A program made the position numbers and the translations under genes. The notes beneath the pieces are model-generated. The model made no database searches and was not told the DNA's origin. It saw only the letters and a list, made by a program, of their open reading frames with translations. A stretch of DNA of 64,000 bases from Xenorhabdus miraniensis (GTDB taxonomy: Bacteria > Pseudomonadota > Gammaproteobacteria > Enterobacterales > Enterobacteriaceae), in contig NZ_NITZ01000021.1 of assembly GCF_002632615.1 (NCBI RefSeq), positions 27,997-91,996 on the forward strand, in the 5' to 3' direction. Position 1 is the first letter of the stretch. Each line of letters opens with the position of its first letter. This document shows, piece by piece, positions 50,181-61,112 of this stretch.

Positions 50181-51338
50181 TCAACCCGCATTCAAACAAA
50201 AATGCTCCACAATCTGTGAAAGCAGTTTCCTTGTTGGTTCAATAAATGTCATATCCAAGAATTCATCGGGTTGATGTGCTTGTTCAATCGAGCCCGGTCC
50301 CAAGACCAATGTGGGGCACAACTCCTGAATAAAAGGCGCCTCTGTACAGTAGTTGACGGTATCCGCTTTCGTTCCTAGTAGTTTTTCAATCACACCAACC
50401 AATTTATGGTCCGTTGGGCATTCATAACCCGGAATCGGGGGATGGAGTTCCGTTACGTTCAGGCGCCCGGGCCAGCGTTGTTTTACGGGTTCCAATGTCT
50501 CATTCAGCAATCCATTTAAATCTTGCAAAGTCAATCCAGGAAGAGGGCGGATATCCATATGTAGTTCGCAGCAAGCACAAATGCGGTTTGCAGCATCCCC
50601 GCCATGAATATGGCCGAAATTCATGGTTGGATAGGGAATGACGAAGGCCGGATTGTGATAGCGCTCTTGCAAGGTGTTGCGCAGTTCTATCAATCGAGTA
50701 ATGGATTCATACATTAGATCAATGGCATTAACACCTCGCGCGGGATCGCTGGAGTGCCCTGATTTTCCTTCAATTCGGATCGATTGAGCTATATGTCCTT
50801 TATGGGCGCGGATCGGTTGTAATGATGTTGGCTCACCAATAATTGCGAAATCAGGCCGAATGTTGGCATTGGCAGCAAAGTAACGTGCGCCGGCCATTGA
50901 TGTTTCTTCATCAGCGGTAGCCAGAATATAAAGAGGATGAGAGAGTTTACTGACATCAATATCCCGCAGAGCATCAATGATAAAGGCAAAAAAGCCTTTC
51001 ATATCAGCCGTGCCAAGCCCATATAACTTTCCATCGCGTTCGGTGAGTGTGAAGGGATCTTGTGTCCAGCGCCCGGCATCAAAAGGAACGGTATCCGTAT
51101 GACCACACAGTAGTAACCCTCCCGAACCACTGCCCAATGTAGCCAGTAGATTGAATTTACCCCGGGTTTCAGGGACAGCTTGAATTTCAATCGAAAAACC
51201 AATCTCTTTTAGCCATTCCGCCAGCAGATTGATAACAACTTCATTGCTTTGATCCAGCTCAGCATCAGTGGCACTGATAGAAGGCGCTGCAATGAGATGA
51301 TGATATAACTTAATAAATGGCGGTAATTTGATATTCAC
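50181..51338 (-). CDS. argE: acetylornithine deacetylase
   Basis: Zinc metallopeptidase-fold enzyme of 385 residues (E. coli 383) releasing ornithine from N-acetylornithine. Metal ligands are visible in [35 protein letters not shown] and IGEPTS. The N-terminus [20 protein letters not shown] matches E. coli ArgE. It diverges from argCBGH across two ARG boxes, so ArgR controls both directions. Confidence 0.96.
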   Translation of the reverse strand: MNIKLPPFIKLYHHLIAAPSISATDAELDQSNEVVINLLAEWLKEIGFSIEIQAVPETRGKFNLLATLGSGSGGLLLCGHTDTVPFDAGRWTQDPFTLTERDGKLYGLGTADMKGFFAFIIDALRDIDVSKLSHPLYILATADEETSMAGARYFAANANIRPDFAIIGEPTSLQPIRAHKGHIAQSIRIEGKSGHSSDPARGVNAIDLMYESITRLIELRNTLQERYHNPAFVIPYPTMNFGHIHGGDAANRICACCELHMDIRPLPGLTLQDLNGLLNETLEPVKQRWPGRLNVTELHPPIPGYECPTDHKLVGVIEKLLGTKADTVNYCTEAPFIQELCPTLVLGPGSIEQAHQPDEFLDMTFIEPTRKLLSQIVEHFCLNAG

Positions 51339-51363
51339 TGTTGACAGCCCTTACTCATAATAG

Positions 51364-51402
51364 TATCAATATTAATTCATTTTAACTGAATAAAAATGCA
51401 AT
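51364..51402. promoter_or_regulatory. paired ARG boxes (ArgR operator) between argE and argC
   Basis: TATCAATATTAATTCATT (51364-51381) and ACTGAATAAAAATGCAAT (51385-51402) each fit the 18-bp ARG box (wnTGAATwwwwATTCAnw) with one mismatch in the core, and are 3 bp apart, the spacing ArgR hexamers use. Confidence 0.85.
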
Positions 51403-51440
51403 TATATCGTTGGGTTAATACTACAAGGTGAATAAATCCC

Positions 51441-52445
51441 ATGTTGAATGCGTTGATAGTTGGTGCCAGTGGTTATACCGGAGCTGAGTTAGCAGCATAT
51501 CTGCAACGCCATCCCCATGTCCATCTCTCCGGTTTGATGGTTTCTTCCCAAAGTTCAGATGCAGGGAAATGTTTTTCAGCGCTTTACCCGCAATATAAAG
51601 GCATGCTGGATTTACCCTTACAGCCGTTGACTGATGTTTCTGAGGCGGCGCGTGGTATTGATGTGGTTTTCCTCGCGACGGCTCATGAAGTCAGCCATGA
51701 CATTGCACCGATATTTCTGGCATCGGGCTGTATTGTGTTTGATTTATCAGGTGCCTACCGAGTACAAAATACACAGTTTTATAAAAAATACTATGGATTC
51801 GAACATAAAAATTCAGCATGGTTAGAACAGGCAGTGTATGGATTGGCAGAATGGCAGGCAGAAAAAATCAAGCAAGCCCAGTTGGTTGCGGTGCCCGGTT
51901 GTTACCCTACTGTTTCCCAACTTTCATTGAGACCGTTGCTCGAAAAAAATTTACTGGATACGGAATATTGGCCCGTGATCAATGCAGTCAGTGGTGTCAG
52001 TGGCGCAGGACGAAAGGCATCGATAACCAATAGTTTCTGTGAAGTCAGTTTGCAACCTTATGGGGTTTTTAACCATCGCCATCAACCTGAAATTGCGACA
52101 CATTTAGGTACAGAAGTGATCTTCACACCGCATTTGGGCAATTTTTCACGCGGGATTCTTGCCACAATTACCTGCAAACTGCAATCGGGTGTGACAGAAG
52201 AACAAGTCAGAGAGGCTTATTTGCAGGCTTATCACGATAAGCCGCTGGTACGTTTATATAACCAAGGTGTACCTGCGCTGAAATCTGTTGTTGGTTTGCC
52301 GTTCTGTGATATTGGTTTTGCTGTTCAGGGGCAACACTTGATCATCGTGGGGGCTGAGGATAATTTGCTGAAAGGTGCCGCCGCACAGGCCGTGCAGTGC
52401 ATGAATATTCGTTTTGGGTATGAGGAAACTCAGGCATTGCTTTAA
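51441..52445 (+). CDS. argC: N-acetyl-gamma-glutamyl-phosphate reductase
   Basis: NADPH-dependent reductase of arginine synthesis, 334 residues. [21 protein letters not shown] is the nucleotide-binding start; the catalytic cysteine is in [13 protein letters not shown], and [16 protein letters not shown] and HRHQPEI follow. First gene of argCBGH, behind the ARG boxes. argB follows after 70 bp. Confidence 0.96.
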   Translation: MLNALIVGASGYTGAELAAYLQRHPHVHLSGLMVSSQSSDAGKCFSALYPQYKGMLDLPLQPLTDVSEAARGIDVVFLATAHEVSHDIAPIFLASGCIVFDLSGAYRVQNTQFYKKYYGFEHKNSAWLEQAVYGLAEWQAEKIKQAQLVAVPGCYPTVSQLSLRPLLEKNLLDTEYWPVINAVSGVSGAGRKASITNSFCEVSLQPYGVFNHRHQPEIATHLGTEVIFTPHLGNFSRGILATITCKLQSGVTEEQVREAYLQAYHDKPLVRLYNQGVPALKSVVGLPFCDIGFAVQGQHLIIVGAEDNLLKGAAAQAVQCMNIRFGYEETQALL

Positions 52446-52515
52446 CCCAAAATAGATTGAATACCAAAAGAATCAAAATTCCGACAGATGTTAATACTGA
52501 CAGAGGATAAATCCG

Positions 52516-53289
52516 ATGGAGCCGTTAGTTATCAAGTTGGGTGGGGTGCTATTAGATAGCGAAGAAGCACTGGAACGGTTATTTACCACATTGCAGTTGT
52601 ACCGAAAGACCCATAAGCGCCCGCTGGTCATTGTCCATGGTGGTGGCTGTTTGGTTGATGAACTGATGCAGAAATTGCAGTTACCGATTTTGAAACAGCA
52701 AGGTCTGCGAGTCACGCCAGCAGATCAAATCGATATCATTACTGGAACATTGGCGGGAACAGCCAACAAGAAGTTACTGGCATGGGCAATAAAATATCGA
52801 TTGCCTGCCATTGGGTTATGTCTGGGAGATGGTGGCATTGTGAAAGTATCCCAACTTGATGAAACGTTTGGTCATACAGGAAAGGCTCAGCCCGGACATC
52901 CCGATTTTCTGAAAATTTTGCTGGATGTGGGCTATATGCCAATTATCAGTTCGATTGGTATGACGGAGCACGGTGAGTTGATGAATGTGAATGCGGATCA
53001 GGCAGCGACTGCCATTGCGCAAGTGTTAAACGCAGATTTGGTTTTGTTATCCGATGTTAGCGGTATTTTGGATGGCAAAGGCCAGAAAATCCCGGAAGCT
53101 ACATCGGAAAAGATCGAACAGCTTATTGAGCAGGGCATTATTACCGATGGCATGATCGTAAAAGTGAATGCAGCTCTGGAAGCCGCAAAAACGCTTGGGC
53201 AGCCAGTGGATATTGCGAGCTGGCGGCATGCGGAACAATTGATTGCGTTATTTAATGGCATCCCTGTTGGTACACGAATTTGGGGCTGA
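52516..53289 (+). CDS. argB: acetylglutamate kinase
   Basis: Amino-acid kinase of 257 residues phosphorylating N-acetylglutamate. [30 protein letters not shown] and the [20 protein letters not shown] segment are diagnostic. The sequence is the short E. coli type that is not inhibited by arginine through an N-terminal helix. Its 3' end is partly duplicated just beyond the stop (see the repeat entry). Confidence 0.96.
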   Translation: MEPLVIKLGGVLLDSEEALERLFTTLQLYRKTHKRPLVIVHGGGCLVDELMQKLQLPILKQQGLRVTPADQIDIITGTLAGTANKKLLAWAIKYRLPAIGLCLGDGGIVKVSQLDETFGHTGKAQPGHPDFLKILLDVGYMPIISSIGMTEHGELMNVNADQAATAIAQVLNADLVLLSDVSGILDGKGQKIPEATSEKIEQLIEQGIITDGMIVKVNAALEAAKTLGQPVDIASWRHAEQLIALFNGIPVGTRIWG

Positions 53290-53307
53290 TGAATTTTTGG
53301 GCTGATT
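53276..53307 (+). repeat. tandem duplication across the argB stop codon
   Basis: GAATTTGGGGCTGAT, which holds the last argB codons and the TGA, is followed by GAATTTTTGGGCTGATT, a near copy with two extra T residues. Confidence 0.75.
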
Positions 53308-53358
53308 GAGAACATGGCCTTTGGCTGAGATAAAAACAAAATTAAAAAGGTTATCCCT

Positions 53359-54570
53359 ATGACGAAAAGCATTAAAAAAATTGTGTTGGCATATTCCGGT
53401 GGGTTGGATACCTCTGCCATTATTCCGTGGTTGAAAGAACATTATGATAATTGTGAAGTGATCGCGTTCGTTGCTGATGTCGGCCAAAGTCGTGAAGATC
53501 TGGAAGGTGTCGAGCAGAAAGCATTGCGTTCTGGTGCTTCTGAATGCTACGTCGTTGATCTGCGTGAAGAGTTCATTAAAGAGTATGTTTATCCTGTGCT
53601 GAAAACCGGTGCGTTGTATGAAGGCAGCTACCTGCTTGGTACGTCAATGGCTCGCCCAATCATTGCCAAAGCACAGGTTGAACTGGCATTGAAAGTGGGG
53701 GCTGATGCCGTCGCCCATGGTGCAACGGGTAAAGGTAATGATCAGGTTCGGTTTGAAAGCACTTATACCGCCTTGGCACCGCATCTGAAAGTTGTTGCCC
53801 CGTGGCGGGAATGGGATCTGCGTTCCCGTGAGGCACTATTGGATTATTTGAAAGTTCGCGATATCCCTACGACCGCAACGCTGGAAAAAATTTATAGCCG
53901 TGATGAAAACGCATGGCACATCTCAACTGAAGGTGGGGTGTTGGAAAGCACGTGGAATGCCGCCAACAAAGATTGCTGGGTGTGGACAGCCGAGCCAGAA
54001 GATGCGCCTAATGAACCAGAATATGTCACTGTCACCGTTGAGAAAGGTGAAGTGATTGGTGTGAATGGTCAGTCTTTTTCGCCTTATCAATGCCTTAACG
54101 AATTGAATGCTCTGGGGGCTAAGCACGGTATTGGGCGGATCGATATTGTGGAAAACCGTTTGGTGGGCATGAAATCCCGTGGCTGTTATGAAACCCCAGG
54201 GGGAACCATCATGATGGAAGCGCTGCGTGGTATTGAGCAATTGGTTCTGGATCGCGATAGCTTCAAATGGCGTCAGCAACTGGGGCTGGAAATGTCTTAT
54301 GTTGTCTATGATGGGCGTTGGTTTGCACCATTGCGCCAGTCAATTCAGGCAGCGGCGGAAATGTTGGCAGACAGTGTCAGCGGGGAGGTTGTCCTTAAAC
54401 TCTATAAAGGGCAGGTAACAGCCGTGCAGAAAAAATCCGCCAATAGTCTCTATTCTGAAGCGTTCGCTACTTTTGGCGAAGATGAGGTTTACGATCACAG
54501 CCATGCTGAAGGCTTTATTCGCCTCTATTCACTTTCTTCACGTATCCGTGCGCTGAATAGCAAAAAGTAA
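53359..54570 (+). CDS. argG: argininosuccinate synthase
   Basis: A 403-residue ATP-dependent ligase joining citrulline and aspartate. The ATP pyrophosphatase loop [33 protein letters not shown] and the C-terminal [13 protein letters not shown] are characteristic of the typical 400-residue form, not the longer E. coli K-12 type. In E. coli argG is elsewhere on the chromosome; here it is within argCBGH, as in several related genera. AAAGG lies upstream of the ATG. Confidence 0.96.
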   Translation: MTKSIKKIVLAYSGGLDTSAIIPWLKEHYDNCEVIAFVADVGQSREDLEGVEQKALRSGASECYVVDLREEFIKEYVYPVLKTGALYEGSYLLGTSMARPIIAKAQVELALKVGADAVAHGATGKGNDQVRFESTYTALAPHLKVVAPWREWDLRSREALLDYLKVRDIPTTATLEKIYSRDENAWHISTEGGVLESTWNAANKDCWVWTAEPEDAPNEPEYVTVTVEKGEVIGVNGQSFSPYQCLNELNALGAKHGIGRIDIVENRLVGMKSRGCYETPGGTIMMEALRGIEQLVLDRDSFKWRQQLGLEMSYVVYDGRWFAPLRQSIQAAAEMLADSVSGEVVLKLYKGQVTAVQKKSANSLYSEAFATFGEDEVYDHSHAEGFIRLYSLSSRIRALNSKK

Positions 54571-54618
54571 TTTCTTAATCATCGACAGTAAAAAGATAAA
54601 GAGAACAGGAAGGATATT

Positions 54619-55992
54619 ATGGCACTTTGGGGCGGACGTTTCAGTCAGGAAGCCGATCAGCGGTTCAAGCAATTTAACGATTCACTGCGTTTTGATTATC
54701 GTTTGGCTGAGCAGGACATTGTTGGTTCAGTTGCATGGTCAAAAGCATTGGTTACGGTGGGAGTATTAACTACCGGAGAGCAGCAAAAGCTGGAGCTGGC
54801 TTTGAACGAGCTACTGGATGAAGTGCGAATCAGCCCCAAGGCCATTTTGCAAAGTGACGCGGAAGATATTCACAGTTGGGTAGAAGGGCAATTGATTGCG
54901 AAAGTGGGAGATTTGGGGAAAAAACTCCATACTGGGCGTAGCCGTAATGATCAGGTCGCAACCGACCTGAAATTATGGTGTAAGGATCAGATCGCCCATA
55001 TCCTGAACGCATTGATTGAGTTGCAGCAAGCATTGGTACTCACCGCTGAAAATAAGCAGGATGCAGTGATGCCCGGTTATACCCATTTACAGCGGGCTCA
55101 GCCAATTACTTTTGCCCATTGGTGTCTTGCCTATGCGGAAATGTTGGGACGTGACGAAAGCCGTTTGCAAGATACATTGAAGCGGTTGGATGTCAGTCCG
55201 TTGGGATGTGGCGCGTTGGCAGGAACGGCTTACGATATCGATAGGGAACAATTGGCATCATGGTTAGGTTTTGCTTCCGCAACACGCAATAGCCTGGATA
55301 GCGTTTCCGATCGGGATCATGTCTTGGAGCTATTGTCAGATGCAAGCATTAGTATGCTCCACCTTTCGCGTTTTGCAGAAGATCTGATCTTCTTTAATAG
55401 CGGTGAAGCCGGATTTGTTGAATTGTCAGATCGGGTAACTTCCGGCTCTTCTTTGATGCCACAAAAGAAAAACCCAGATGCGCTGGAGCTTATTCGTGGT
55501 AAGTGTGGCCGGGTTCAGGGGGCTTTAACAGGGATGATGATGACGCTGAAAGGCCTTCCGCTTGCTTACAATAAAGATATGCAGGAAGACAAAGAAGGCT
55601 TGTTTGATGCACTGGATACCTGGTTGGATTGCTTGCATATGGCGACACTGGTACTGGATGGCATTCAAGTGAAACGTTCTCGTTGTGAGGAGGCAGCAAA
55701 ACAGGGATATGCTAATGCAACTGAGCTGGCTGATTATCTGGTGGCAAAAGGTGTTCCATTCCGTGAAGCACATCACATTGTTGGTGAGACTGTAGTGGCA
55801 GCCATCACTAAAGGTAAGGCACTGGAAGAACTTTCTTTACTTGAATTACAAAAATTCAGCGATGTTATTTCAGTGGATGTTTATGACGTTTTATCGTTGC
55901 AATCCTGTCTGGATAAGCGTCTGGCAAAAGGTGGCGTAGCACAAAAACAAGTGAAGCAAGCGATTGCTCAGGCAAAGCTGCGATTTAGGTAA
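54619..55992 (+). CDS. argH: argininosuccinate lyase
   Basis: A 457-residue member of the fumarase/aspartase superfamily releasing arginine and fumarate. [20 protein letters not shown] at the start, [17 protein letters not shown], and the signature loop [16 protein letters not shown] with the catalytic Ser are all intact. Last gene of the arg operon, 48 bp after argG. oxyR follows in the same direction after about 100 bp. Confidence 0.97.
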   Translation: MALWGGRFSQEADQRFKQFNDSLRFDYRLAEQDIVGSVAWSKALVTVGVLTTGEQQKLELALNELLDEVRISPKAILQSDAEDIHSWVEGQLIAKVGDLGKKLHTGRSRNDQVATDLKLWCKDQIAHILNALIELQQALVLTAENKQDAVMPGYTHLQRAQPITFAHWCLAYAEMLGRDESRLQDTLKRLDVSPLGCGALAGTAYDIDREQLASWLGFASATRNSLDSVSDRDHVLELLSDASISMLHLSRFAEDLIFFNSGEAGFVELSDRVTSGSSLMPQKKNPDALELIRGKCGRVQGALTGMMMTLKGLPLAYNKDMQEDKEGLFDALDTWLDCLHMATLVLDGIQVKRSRCEEAAKQGYANATELADYLVAKGVPFREAHHIVGETVVAAITKGKALEELSLLELQKFSDVISVDVYDVLSLQSCLDKRLAKGGVAQKQVKQAIAQAKLRFR

Positions 55993-56049
55993 AAAAACCA
56001 ATAATCACAAGCCGTTGATAGTTTTTTGCCCTCATGGATATAATGATTT

Positions 56050-56064
56050 ATAGATCAATACTAT
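56050..56064 (+). promoter_or_regulatory. candidate OxyR autoregulatory site
   Basis: ATAG-N7-CTAT (ATAGATCAATACTAT) matches one half of the OxyR recognition pattern exactly. It lies about 30-40 bp before oxyR. The other half is poor. Confidence 0.5.
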
Positions 56065-56090
56065 CATTGATATCAAAAGCAGAGGTGGGA

Positions 56091-57008
56091 ATGAATATCC
56101 GCGATCTGGAATACCTTGTGGCACTTGCTGAATATCGGCACTTTCGCCGGGCCGCTGATGCTTGTCATGTCAGCCAACCAACATTGAGTGGGCAAATCCG
56201 CAAATTGGAAGATGAATTGGGCGTGATGCTGCTGGAACGTACTAGCCGCAAAGTATTGTTTACCCAACAAGGTATGTTGTTGGTGGAACAGGCCAAAACC
56301 GTATTGCGTGAAGTCAAAGTCTTGCAGGAGATGGCTTCTCTTCAAGGTGAAAGTATGTCTGGGCCGCTGCATATCGGTCTTATTCCTACAATCGGCCCCT
56401 ATCTTTTACCGCTTATCATTCCTGAATTGCATAAATTGTTTCCCAAATTAGAAATGTATCTGCACGAGGAGCAAACCCAAAACTTGCTGGCGCAGCTTGA
56501 TAGCGGAAAGCTTGATTGTGCTATTTTGGCGTTGGTGAAAGAAACTGAGGCATTTATTGAAGTGCCGCTTTTTGAAGAACCTATGAAACTGGCCGTGTAT
56601 GAAGAACATAAGTGGGCCGAACGAGATCAGGTCAAAATGGGTGAGCTGGCCGGTGAGAAATTACTGATGTTGGAAGATGGTCATTGTTTACGTGATCAGG
56701 CAATGGGTTTCTGTTTTCAGGCGGGAGCCAAAGAAGATACCCATTTCAGGGCAACCAGCCTGGAAACGTTGCGCAATATGGTGGCAGCGGGTAGTGGTAT
56801 TACATTATTGCCTGAATTATCGGTTCCACGAGAGAGAAAACGTGATGGTGTATGCTATCTGGAATGTGATCAACCGATACCCAAGCGCTCCGTTATATTG
56901 GTCTATCGTCCCGGTTCACCTCTGCGTGGTCGCTATGAGCAATTGGCAGAGGCGATTAGGGCTAAGATGGGTAATTATTTCGACATTCTCGGAAAAATAT
57001 CAAAATAA
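56091..57008 (+). CDS. oxyR: hydrogen-peroxide sensor and regulator OxyR
   Basis: LysR-family activator of 305 residues. The helix-turn-helix is [20 protein letters not shown] and [17 protein letters not shown]. The redox pair is visible in [15 protein letters not shown], where the two Cys (199 and 208 in E. coli numbering) form a disulfide on peroxide exposure. I start at 56091 after AGGTGGG; the frame is open 19 codons earlier. Its 3' end overlaps that of sthA by 9 bp. The short upstream gap leaves little room for a divergent oxyS, and I see none. Confidence 0.96.
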   Translation: MNIRDLEYLVALAEYRHFRRAADACHVSQPTLSGQIRKLEDELGVMLLERTSRKVLFTQQGMLLVEQAKTVLREVKVLQEMASLQGESMSGPLHIGLIPTIGPYLLPLIIPELHKLFPKLEMYLHEEQTQNLLAQLDSGKLDCAILALVKETEAFIEVPLFEEPMKLAVYEEHKWAERDQVKMGELAGEKLLMLEDGHCLRDQAMGFCFQAGAKEDTHFRATSLETLRNMVAAGSGITLLPELSVPRERKRDGVCYLECDQPIPKRSVILVYRPGSPLRGRYEQLAEAIRAKMGNYFDILGKISK

Positions 57009-58397
57009 CCGGTTTAACCCATTGAGCGCTGCAACACGGTAGGCTTCCGCCATAGTTGGATAGTTGAAGGTGGTATTAACGAAATATTCGATATTATTGC
57101 CTTCACCTTTTTGTTCCATAATGGCCTGGCCGATATGAATGATCTCTGCTGCACGTTCGCCAAAACAGTGAATACCCAAGATCTGCTTTGTTTCACGGTG
57201 GAATAGGATTTTGATGCTGCCGACATTCATTCCCGCAATTTGTGCTCTTGCCAGATGTTTGAATTGAGCGCGTCCTACTTCATAAGGGATTTTCAGGGCG
57301 GTTAATTGCTGCTCGGTCTTACCCACTGAACTGATCTCTGGAATGGTATAAATTCCTGTTGGGATGTCTTCCACCAGATACAGGTCTGCGTTACCCGTTG
57401 TTATCGCTCTTGCTGCAATGCGCCCTTGATCATAGGCCGCAGAAGCCAGACTTGGATAGCCGATAACATCACCAACCGCGTAGATATTTTCATTACTGGT
57501 CTGGTAAACACGGTTAACTTTCAGTAAGCCACGACTGTCTGTTTCCAACCCGACATTTTCCAACCCGAGTGTGTCTGTATTACCTGTTCGGCCATTGGCA
57601 TATAGCAGGCAATCAGCTTTAACTTTTTTGCCGGATTTCAGGTGAACAATCACACCATCATCAACACCTTCGATCTTTTCATATTCTTCATTGTGGCGGA
57701 TGATAATGCCACTATTCCAGAAATGGTAAGACAGGGCATCAGACATTTCTTGATCAAGGAAAGACAGCAGATGATCACGGGTATTGATCAAATCTACTTT
57801 AACGCCCAACCCCCGGAATATAGAAGCATATTCACAGCCAATAACCCCCGCCCCATAGATAATCACGTGACGTGGCTCATGATCCAGTTGCAGGATGGTA
57901 TCACTGTTATAAATACGAGAATGGGTGAAATCGACGTCAGGAGGGCAGTAAGGGCGGGAGCCGGTGGCAATGATGATTTTATCAGCACTCAATACGTCAA
58001 CACTACCATCGGCATAACGAACACTGACCCGATGCTCATCAATGAATGTTGCTTCTCCGGCAAACATCCGGCACCGATTGCGTTCATAAAACCCTTGGCG
58101 CATTTTCGTTTGCTGGTTAATGACGACTTCAGCATGGCGCAGGATTTCAGAAAACGATGAACGGAGAATGCGGGAGTTATCACTGTAGAGAGGGTTTTGA
58201 TTAAATTCGATAATGCGACTGACTGCATGGCGGAGAGCTTTCGACGGAATGGTGCCCCAGTGAGTACACCCACCACCGACATTATTGTAACGTTCTATAA
58301 CAGCAACGTTTTTATCTTGTTTCACCAACCCCATTGCTGCTCCTTCCCCGCCGGGACCAGAGCCAATTACAATGGCATCAAAATGAGTATATTGCAT
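57000..58397 (-). CDS. sthA: soluble pyridine nucleotide transhydrogenase
   Basis: FAD enzyme of 465 residues transferring hydride between NADPH and NAD+. [20 protein letters not shown] is the FAD site, [20 protein letters not shown] replaces the usual disulfide motif with a single Cys as is normal in SthA, and [20 protein letters not shown] is the NAD site. The ATG at 58397 ([12 protein letters not shown]) aligns with E. coli; the frame is open 11 codons earlier. It is tail-to-tail with oxyR, overlapping 9 bp. Confidence 0.96.
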   Translation of the reverse strand: MQYTHFDAIVIGSGPGGEGAAMGLVKQDKNVAVIERYNNVGGGCTHWGTIPSKALRHAVSRIIEFNQNPLYSDNSRILRSSFSEILRHAEVVINQQTKMRQGFYERNRCRMFAGEATFIDEHRVSVRYADGSVDVLSADKIIIATGSRPYCPPDVDFTHSRIYNSDTILQLDHEPRHVIIYGAGVIGCEYASIFRGLGVKVDLINTRDHLLSFLDQEMSDALSYHFWNSGIIIRHNEEYEKIEGVDDGVIVHLKSGKKVKADCLLYANGRTGNTDTLGLENVGLETDSRGLLKVNRVYQTSNENIYAVGDVIGYPSLASAAYDQGRIAARAITTGNADLYLVEDIPTGIYTIPEISSVGKTEQQLTALKIPYEVGRAQFKHLARAQIAGMNVGSIKILFHRETKQILGIHCFGERAAEIIHIGQAIMEQKGEGNNIEYFVNTTFNYPTMAEAYRVAALNGLNRLF

Positions 58398-58604
58398 AGA
58401 GGAAAGACCTGTTTTTACACAAAATAACAACTCTATCTTAACATTACTTGATGTAATAACCCAATGAGCATACGGTTTTTATCTCATTGTTTAGAAATAA
58501 AACAGAAAAACATCGAATAATATCTTTAAGAGAACAATCACAGCAAACCCCGCAGAATCTGTTATATTTGCCTCATCATAGGGTCAAGATAGATCAGGAT
58601 TGTT

Positions 58605-59267
58605 GTGAGTAACGTAACCGGCGTTAGAGCAAAACAGAAAGAAAAAACCCGTCGCTCCCTGATTGAAGCAGCATTCAGTCAACTTAGCGCTGAACGTAGT
58701 TTTACCAGTTTGAGTTTGCGGGAAGTGGCTCGCGAAGCTGGTATTGCACCGACTTCTTTCTATCGTCATTTTCGGGATGTGGATGAATTAGGTCTGACGA
58801 TGGTAGATGAAAGTGGTTTGATGTTGCGTCAGTTAATGCGTCAGGCCCGTCAGCGTATTGCAAAGGGTGGCAGCGTCATTCGTACTTCTGTTTCAACGTT
58901 CATGGAATTCATAGGCAACAATCCTAACGCGTTCCGGCTATTGTTGCGCGAACGCTCCGGTACATCGGCTGAATTTCGTGCGGCTGTGGCACGGGAAATC
59001 CAACATTTTATTGCCGAATTGGCAGACTATCTTGAACAAGCGAGTCATATGCCACGTCATTTTACCGAAATACAAGCCGAGGCGATGGTGACAATTGTAT
59101 TCAGTGCAGGTGCAGAAGCGCTGGATATTGATGAGGAAAAAAGGCGTCGCCTCGAAGAACGTTTAGTTTTACAACTCCGCATGATTTCCAAAGGTGCTTA
59201 TTATTGGTATCGTCGTGAGCAAGAAAAAAACACTGTCCCTAAAGCGATCCCTAAAACTTCTGAATAA
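58605..59267 (+). CDS. fabR: TetR-family regulator of unsaturated fatty-acid synthesis FabR
   Basis: A 220-residue repressor of fabA and fabB that senses acyl-CoA/ACP balance. The helix-turn-helix reads [39 protein letters not shown] and [11 protein letters not shown] match E. coli FabR. The start codon is GTG (GTGAGTAACG). yijD follows after 21 bp. It diverges from sthA. Confidence 0.95.
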   Translation: MSNVTGVRAKQKEKTRRSLIEAAFSQLSAERSFTSLSLREVAREAGIAPTSFYRHFRDVDELGLTMVDESGLMLRQLMRQARQRIAKGGSVIRTSVSTFMEFIGNNPNAFRLLLRERSGTSAEFRAAVAREIQHFIAELADYLEQASHMPRHFTEIQAEAMVTIVFSAGAEALDIDEEKRRRLEERLVLQLRMISKGAYYWYRREQEKNTVPKAIPKTSE

Positions 59268-59288
59268 TAATGAAAGGAGAATAATACG

Positions 59289-59666
59289 ATGGAACAATAC
59301 CGCCAAGATAAAAGCACAATGTTGCTGGCTCTTATCGTTGGAATGGCAACACACGGAACTTTCTCAGCATTCTTCAATTCACATGTGCCTTTTTCTGTTT
59401 TCCCTATTATCGCATTGGCACTTTCTCTGTATTGTCTCCATCAACGTTATTTAAATTACCCAATGGCAGAAGGTTTGCCAAAACTGGCAACAGGATCTTT
59501 CTTCTTGGGCATGTTTATGTATAGCGCATTTATTCGGATGGAATATCCAGAAATTGGTTCTAATTTCCTGCCAGTCGTCATTGCCACTGCCTTGGTATTT
59601 TGGATCTACTTAAAGATGAAAGGGCGCAAACAGCAGTCAAGGTTCACGGCAGAAAGCCAAAGCTGA
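59289..59666 (+). CDS. yijD: DUF1422 inner-membrane protein YijD
   Basis: A 125-residue membrane protein with four hydrophobic segments, second gene of fabR-yijD as in E. coli. Conserved landmarks are DKSTMLLALIVGMATHGTF and PVVIATALVFWIYLKMK. Function is unknown; linkage to FabR suggests a membrane-lipid connection. AAAGGAG precedes the ATG. The stop lies in a short tandem repeat. Confidence 0.9.
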   Translation: MEQYRQDKSTMLLALIVGMATHGTFSAFFNSHVPFSVFPIIALALSLYCLHQRYLNYPMAEGLPKLATGSFFLGMFMYSAFIRMEYPEIGSNFLPVVIATALVFWIYLKMKGRKQQSRFTAESQS

Positions 59667-59711
59667 TAGTTTTTTAAAGTTGTAGTTTTTTAAAATTGAT
59701 AGTTTTTAGCG
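59664..59711 (+). repeat. three 15-17 bp tandem units starting at the yijD stop
   Basis: TGATAGTTTTTTAAAGT, TGTAGTTTTTTAAAAT and TGATAGTTTTTAGCG are head to tail. The first contains the yijD stop codon. Confidence 0.75.
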
Positions 59712-59725
59712 AGAACGGTTCAATA

Positions 59726-59760
59726 AAAAACGCCACAAGATTAATACGGTGGCGTTTTTG
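59726..59760. terminator. bidirectional terminator between yijD and trmA
   Basis: AAAAACGCCAC and GTGGCGTTTTT arms with a 12-nt loop lie between the convergent genes. Confidence 0.9.
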
Positions 59761-59794
59761 TTTTTCAGTCAGCAGTAATGATCATTTATGGGGG

Positions 59795-60895
59795 TTAGGT
59801 TCTTTTTTCCAGCAATACACCGCATTCCATATGGTGGGTATAAGGGAATTGATCAAAAAGTGCCAGTTTGCTGATTGTATGAGTTTTCGTCAGTGTTTCC
59901 AGATTTTGGCAGAGTGTTTCAGGATTGCAGGAAATATAAAGGATACGTGGATATGCCTGAACCATTTTGATGGTATCTTCATCCAGACCGCTGCGCGGTG
60001 GGTCAACAAAAATGGTTTCACATTGATAACTCTTTAAGTCAATTCCTTGCAGTCGATTGAATTCTCGCTCTCCATTCATTGCCTGTGTAAATTCTTCCGC
60101 TGACATACGGATAATCTGTACATTATCAATGTGGTTCGCTGCGATGTTAAATTGTGCGGCAGCAACTGAAGGTTTGGCAATTTCTGTCGCCAGTACTCGG
60201 TCAAAATTCTGCGCCAGCGCCAGAGAGAAGTTGCCATTACCACAATAAAGTTCAAGCAAATCGCCTTTAGAGCCTTTGGTAATATTAATCGCCCACTCCA
60301 ACATATGAATATTGATGCTGGCATTCGGCTGTGTGAAGCTGTTTTCAACCTGACGGTAAATCATGGTCTTACCTGCAACAGGTAATTCTTCATCTATATG
60401 GTCATGATCGAGCATGATTTTGGTTTTTGCAGCGCGCCCAATAAGCTGGACATCAAATCCTTCTGCGATTAATTGGTTGCGTAGAACGGTTGCATGTTCA
60501 CGCCATTCATCACTCAGTTTTTTATGATAAAGCAGGGAAACAATGATTTTGTTGCTGCGGGTGGAAAGGTAATCCACTTGAAACAGTTTATGACGTAATA
60601 CGGGATTATCTTTTACGCCAGCAATGATTGCTTTCATCATGCTATTGATAAGCTGATTGGCAACTGGAAATTGATCAATACGGATACGTTGCTTGGTCTG
60701 CTGATCAAACATGATATGGTACAGGTCATCTTCCTCATGCCAGATACGGAATTCTGCTCGCATCCTGTAATGTGATGCAGGAGAACGGAAAACTTCAGGC
60801 TCAGGGGCGCTAAAGGGGGTCATCATTCCTTTTAGACGATGGGCCTTTTCCATCAATTGGTTTTCATAATTTTCCGTTGGTAAAGCATTCTGCAT
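59795..60895 (-). CDS. trmA: tRNA (uracil-54-C5)-methyltransferase
   Basis: SAM-dependent enzyme of 366 residues making ribothymidine at position 54 of t[19 protein letters not shown] is the SAM site, [16 protein letters not shown] and [16 protein letters not shown] carry the catalytic Cys, and [14 protein letters not shown] the general base. Length equals E. coli TrmA with the ATG at 60895 ([14 protein letters not shown]); the frame is open 21 codons earlier, into a tandem repeat. It diverges from btuB. Confidence 0.96.
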   Translation of the reverse strand: MQNALPTENYENQLMEKAHRLKGMMTPFSAPEPEVFRSPASHYRMRAEFRIWHEEDDLYHIMFDQQTKQRIRIDQFPVANQLINSMMKAIIAGVKDNPVLRHKLFQVDYLSTRSNKIIVSLLYHKKLSDEWREHATVLRNQLIAEGFDVQLIGRAAKTKIMLDHDHIDEELPVAGKTMIYRQVENSFTQPNASINIHMLEWAINITKGSKGDLLELYCGNGNFSLALAQNFDRVLATEIAKPSVAAAQFNIAANHIDNVQIIRMSAEEFTQAMNGEREFNRLQGIDLKSYQCETIFVDPPRSGLDEDTIKMVQAYPRILYISCNPETLCQNLETLTKTHTISKLALFDQFPYTHHMECGVLLEKRT

Positions 60896-60943
60896 TATCT
60901 GGTTCTCGTATGGTCGCATTAAGAAAAATTTCCGAGCGGCATT

Positions 60944-60977
60944 GTAGGGGAAGCGCAAAGGTAGGGGAAGCGTAAAG
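60944..60977. repeat. two 17-bp tandem units upstream of trmA
   Basis: GTAGGGGAAGCGCAAAG and GTAGGGGAAGCGTAAAG are adjacent and differ at one base. They lie about 50-80 bp before the trmA start. Confidence 0.88.
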
Positions 60978-61112
60978 GATGTCCAGTTTTCTGGTTTATC
61001 GGCCTATTTTTTGATGGGGAGGGATTCTGGACACCCTACGGCCTTTATCATAGCATGACTCTTCATAGTTAGGCGCATAGCCGTTAGATACCACTCTCTC
61101 ATCGCAAATCTT

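Noticed and set aside
55993..56090. oxyS small RNA divergent from oxyR
   Set aside because: The argH-oxyR gap is under 100 bp and I see no oxyS-like sequence or terminator.
57642..58160. 172-codon open frame on the plus strand
   Set aside because: It is antisense to sthA; no domain or start signal.
60978..61112. Cobalamin riboswitch upstream of btuB
   Set aside because: No B12-box-like sequence and too little room; only an isolated GTCCAG/CTGGAC pair is visible.
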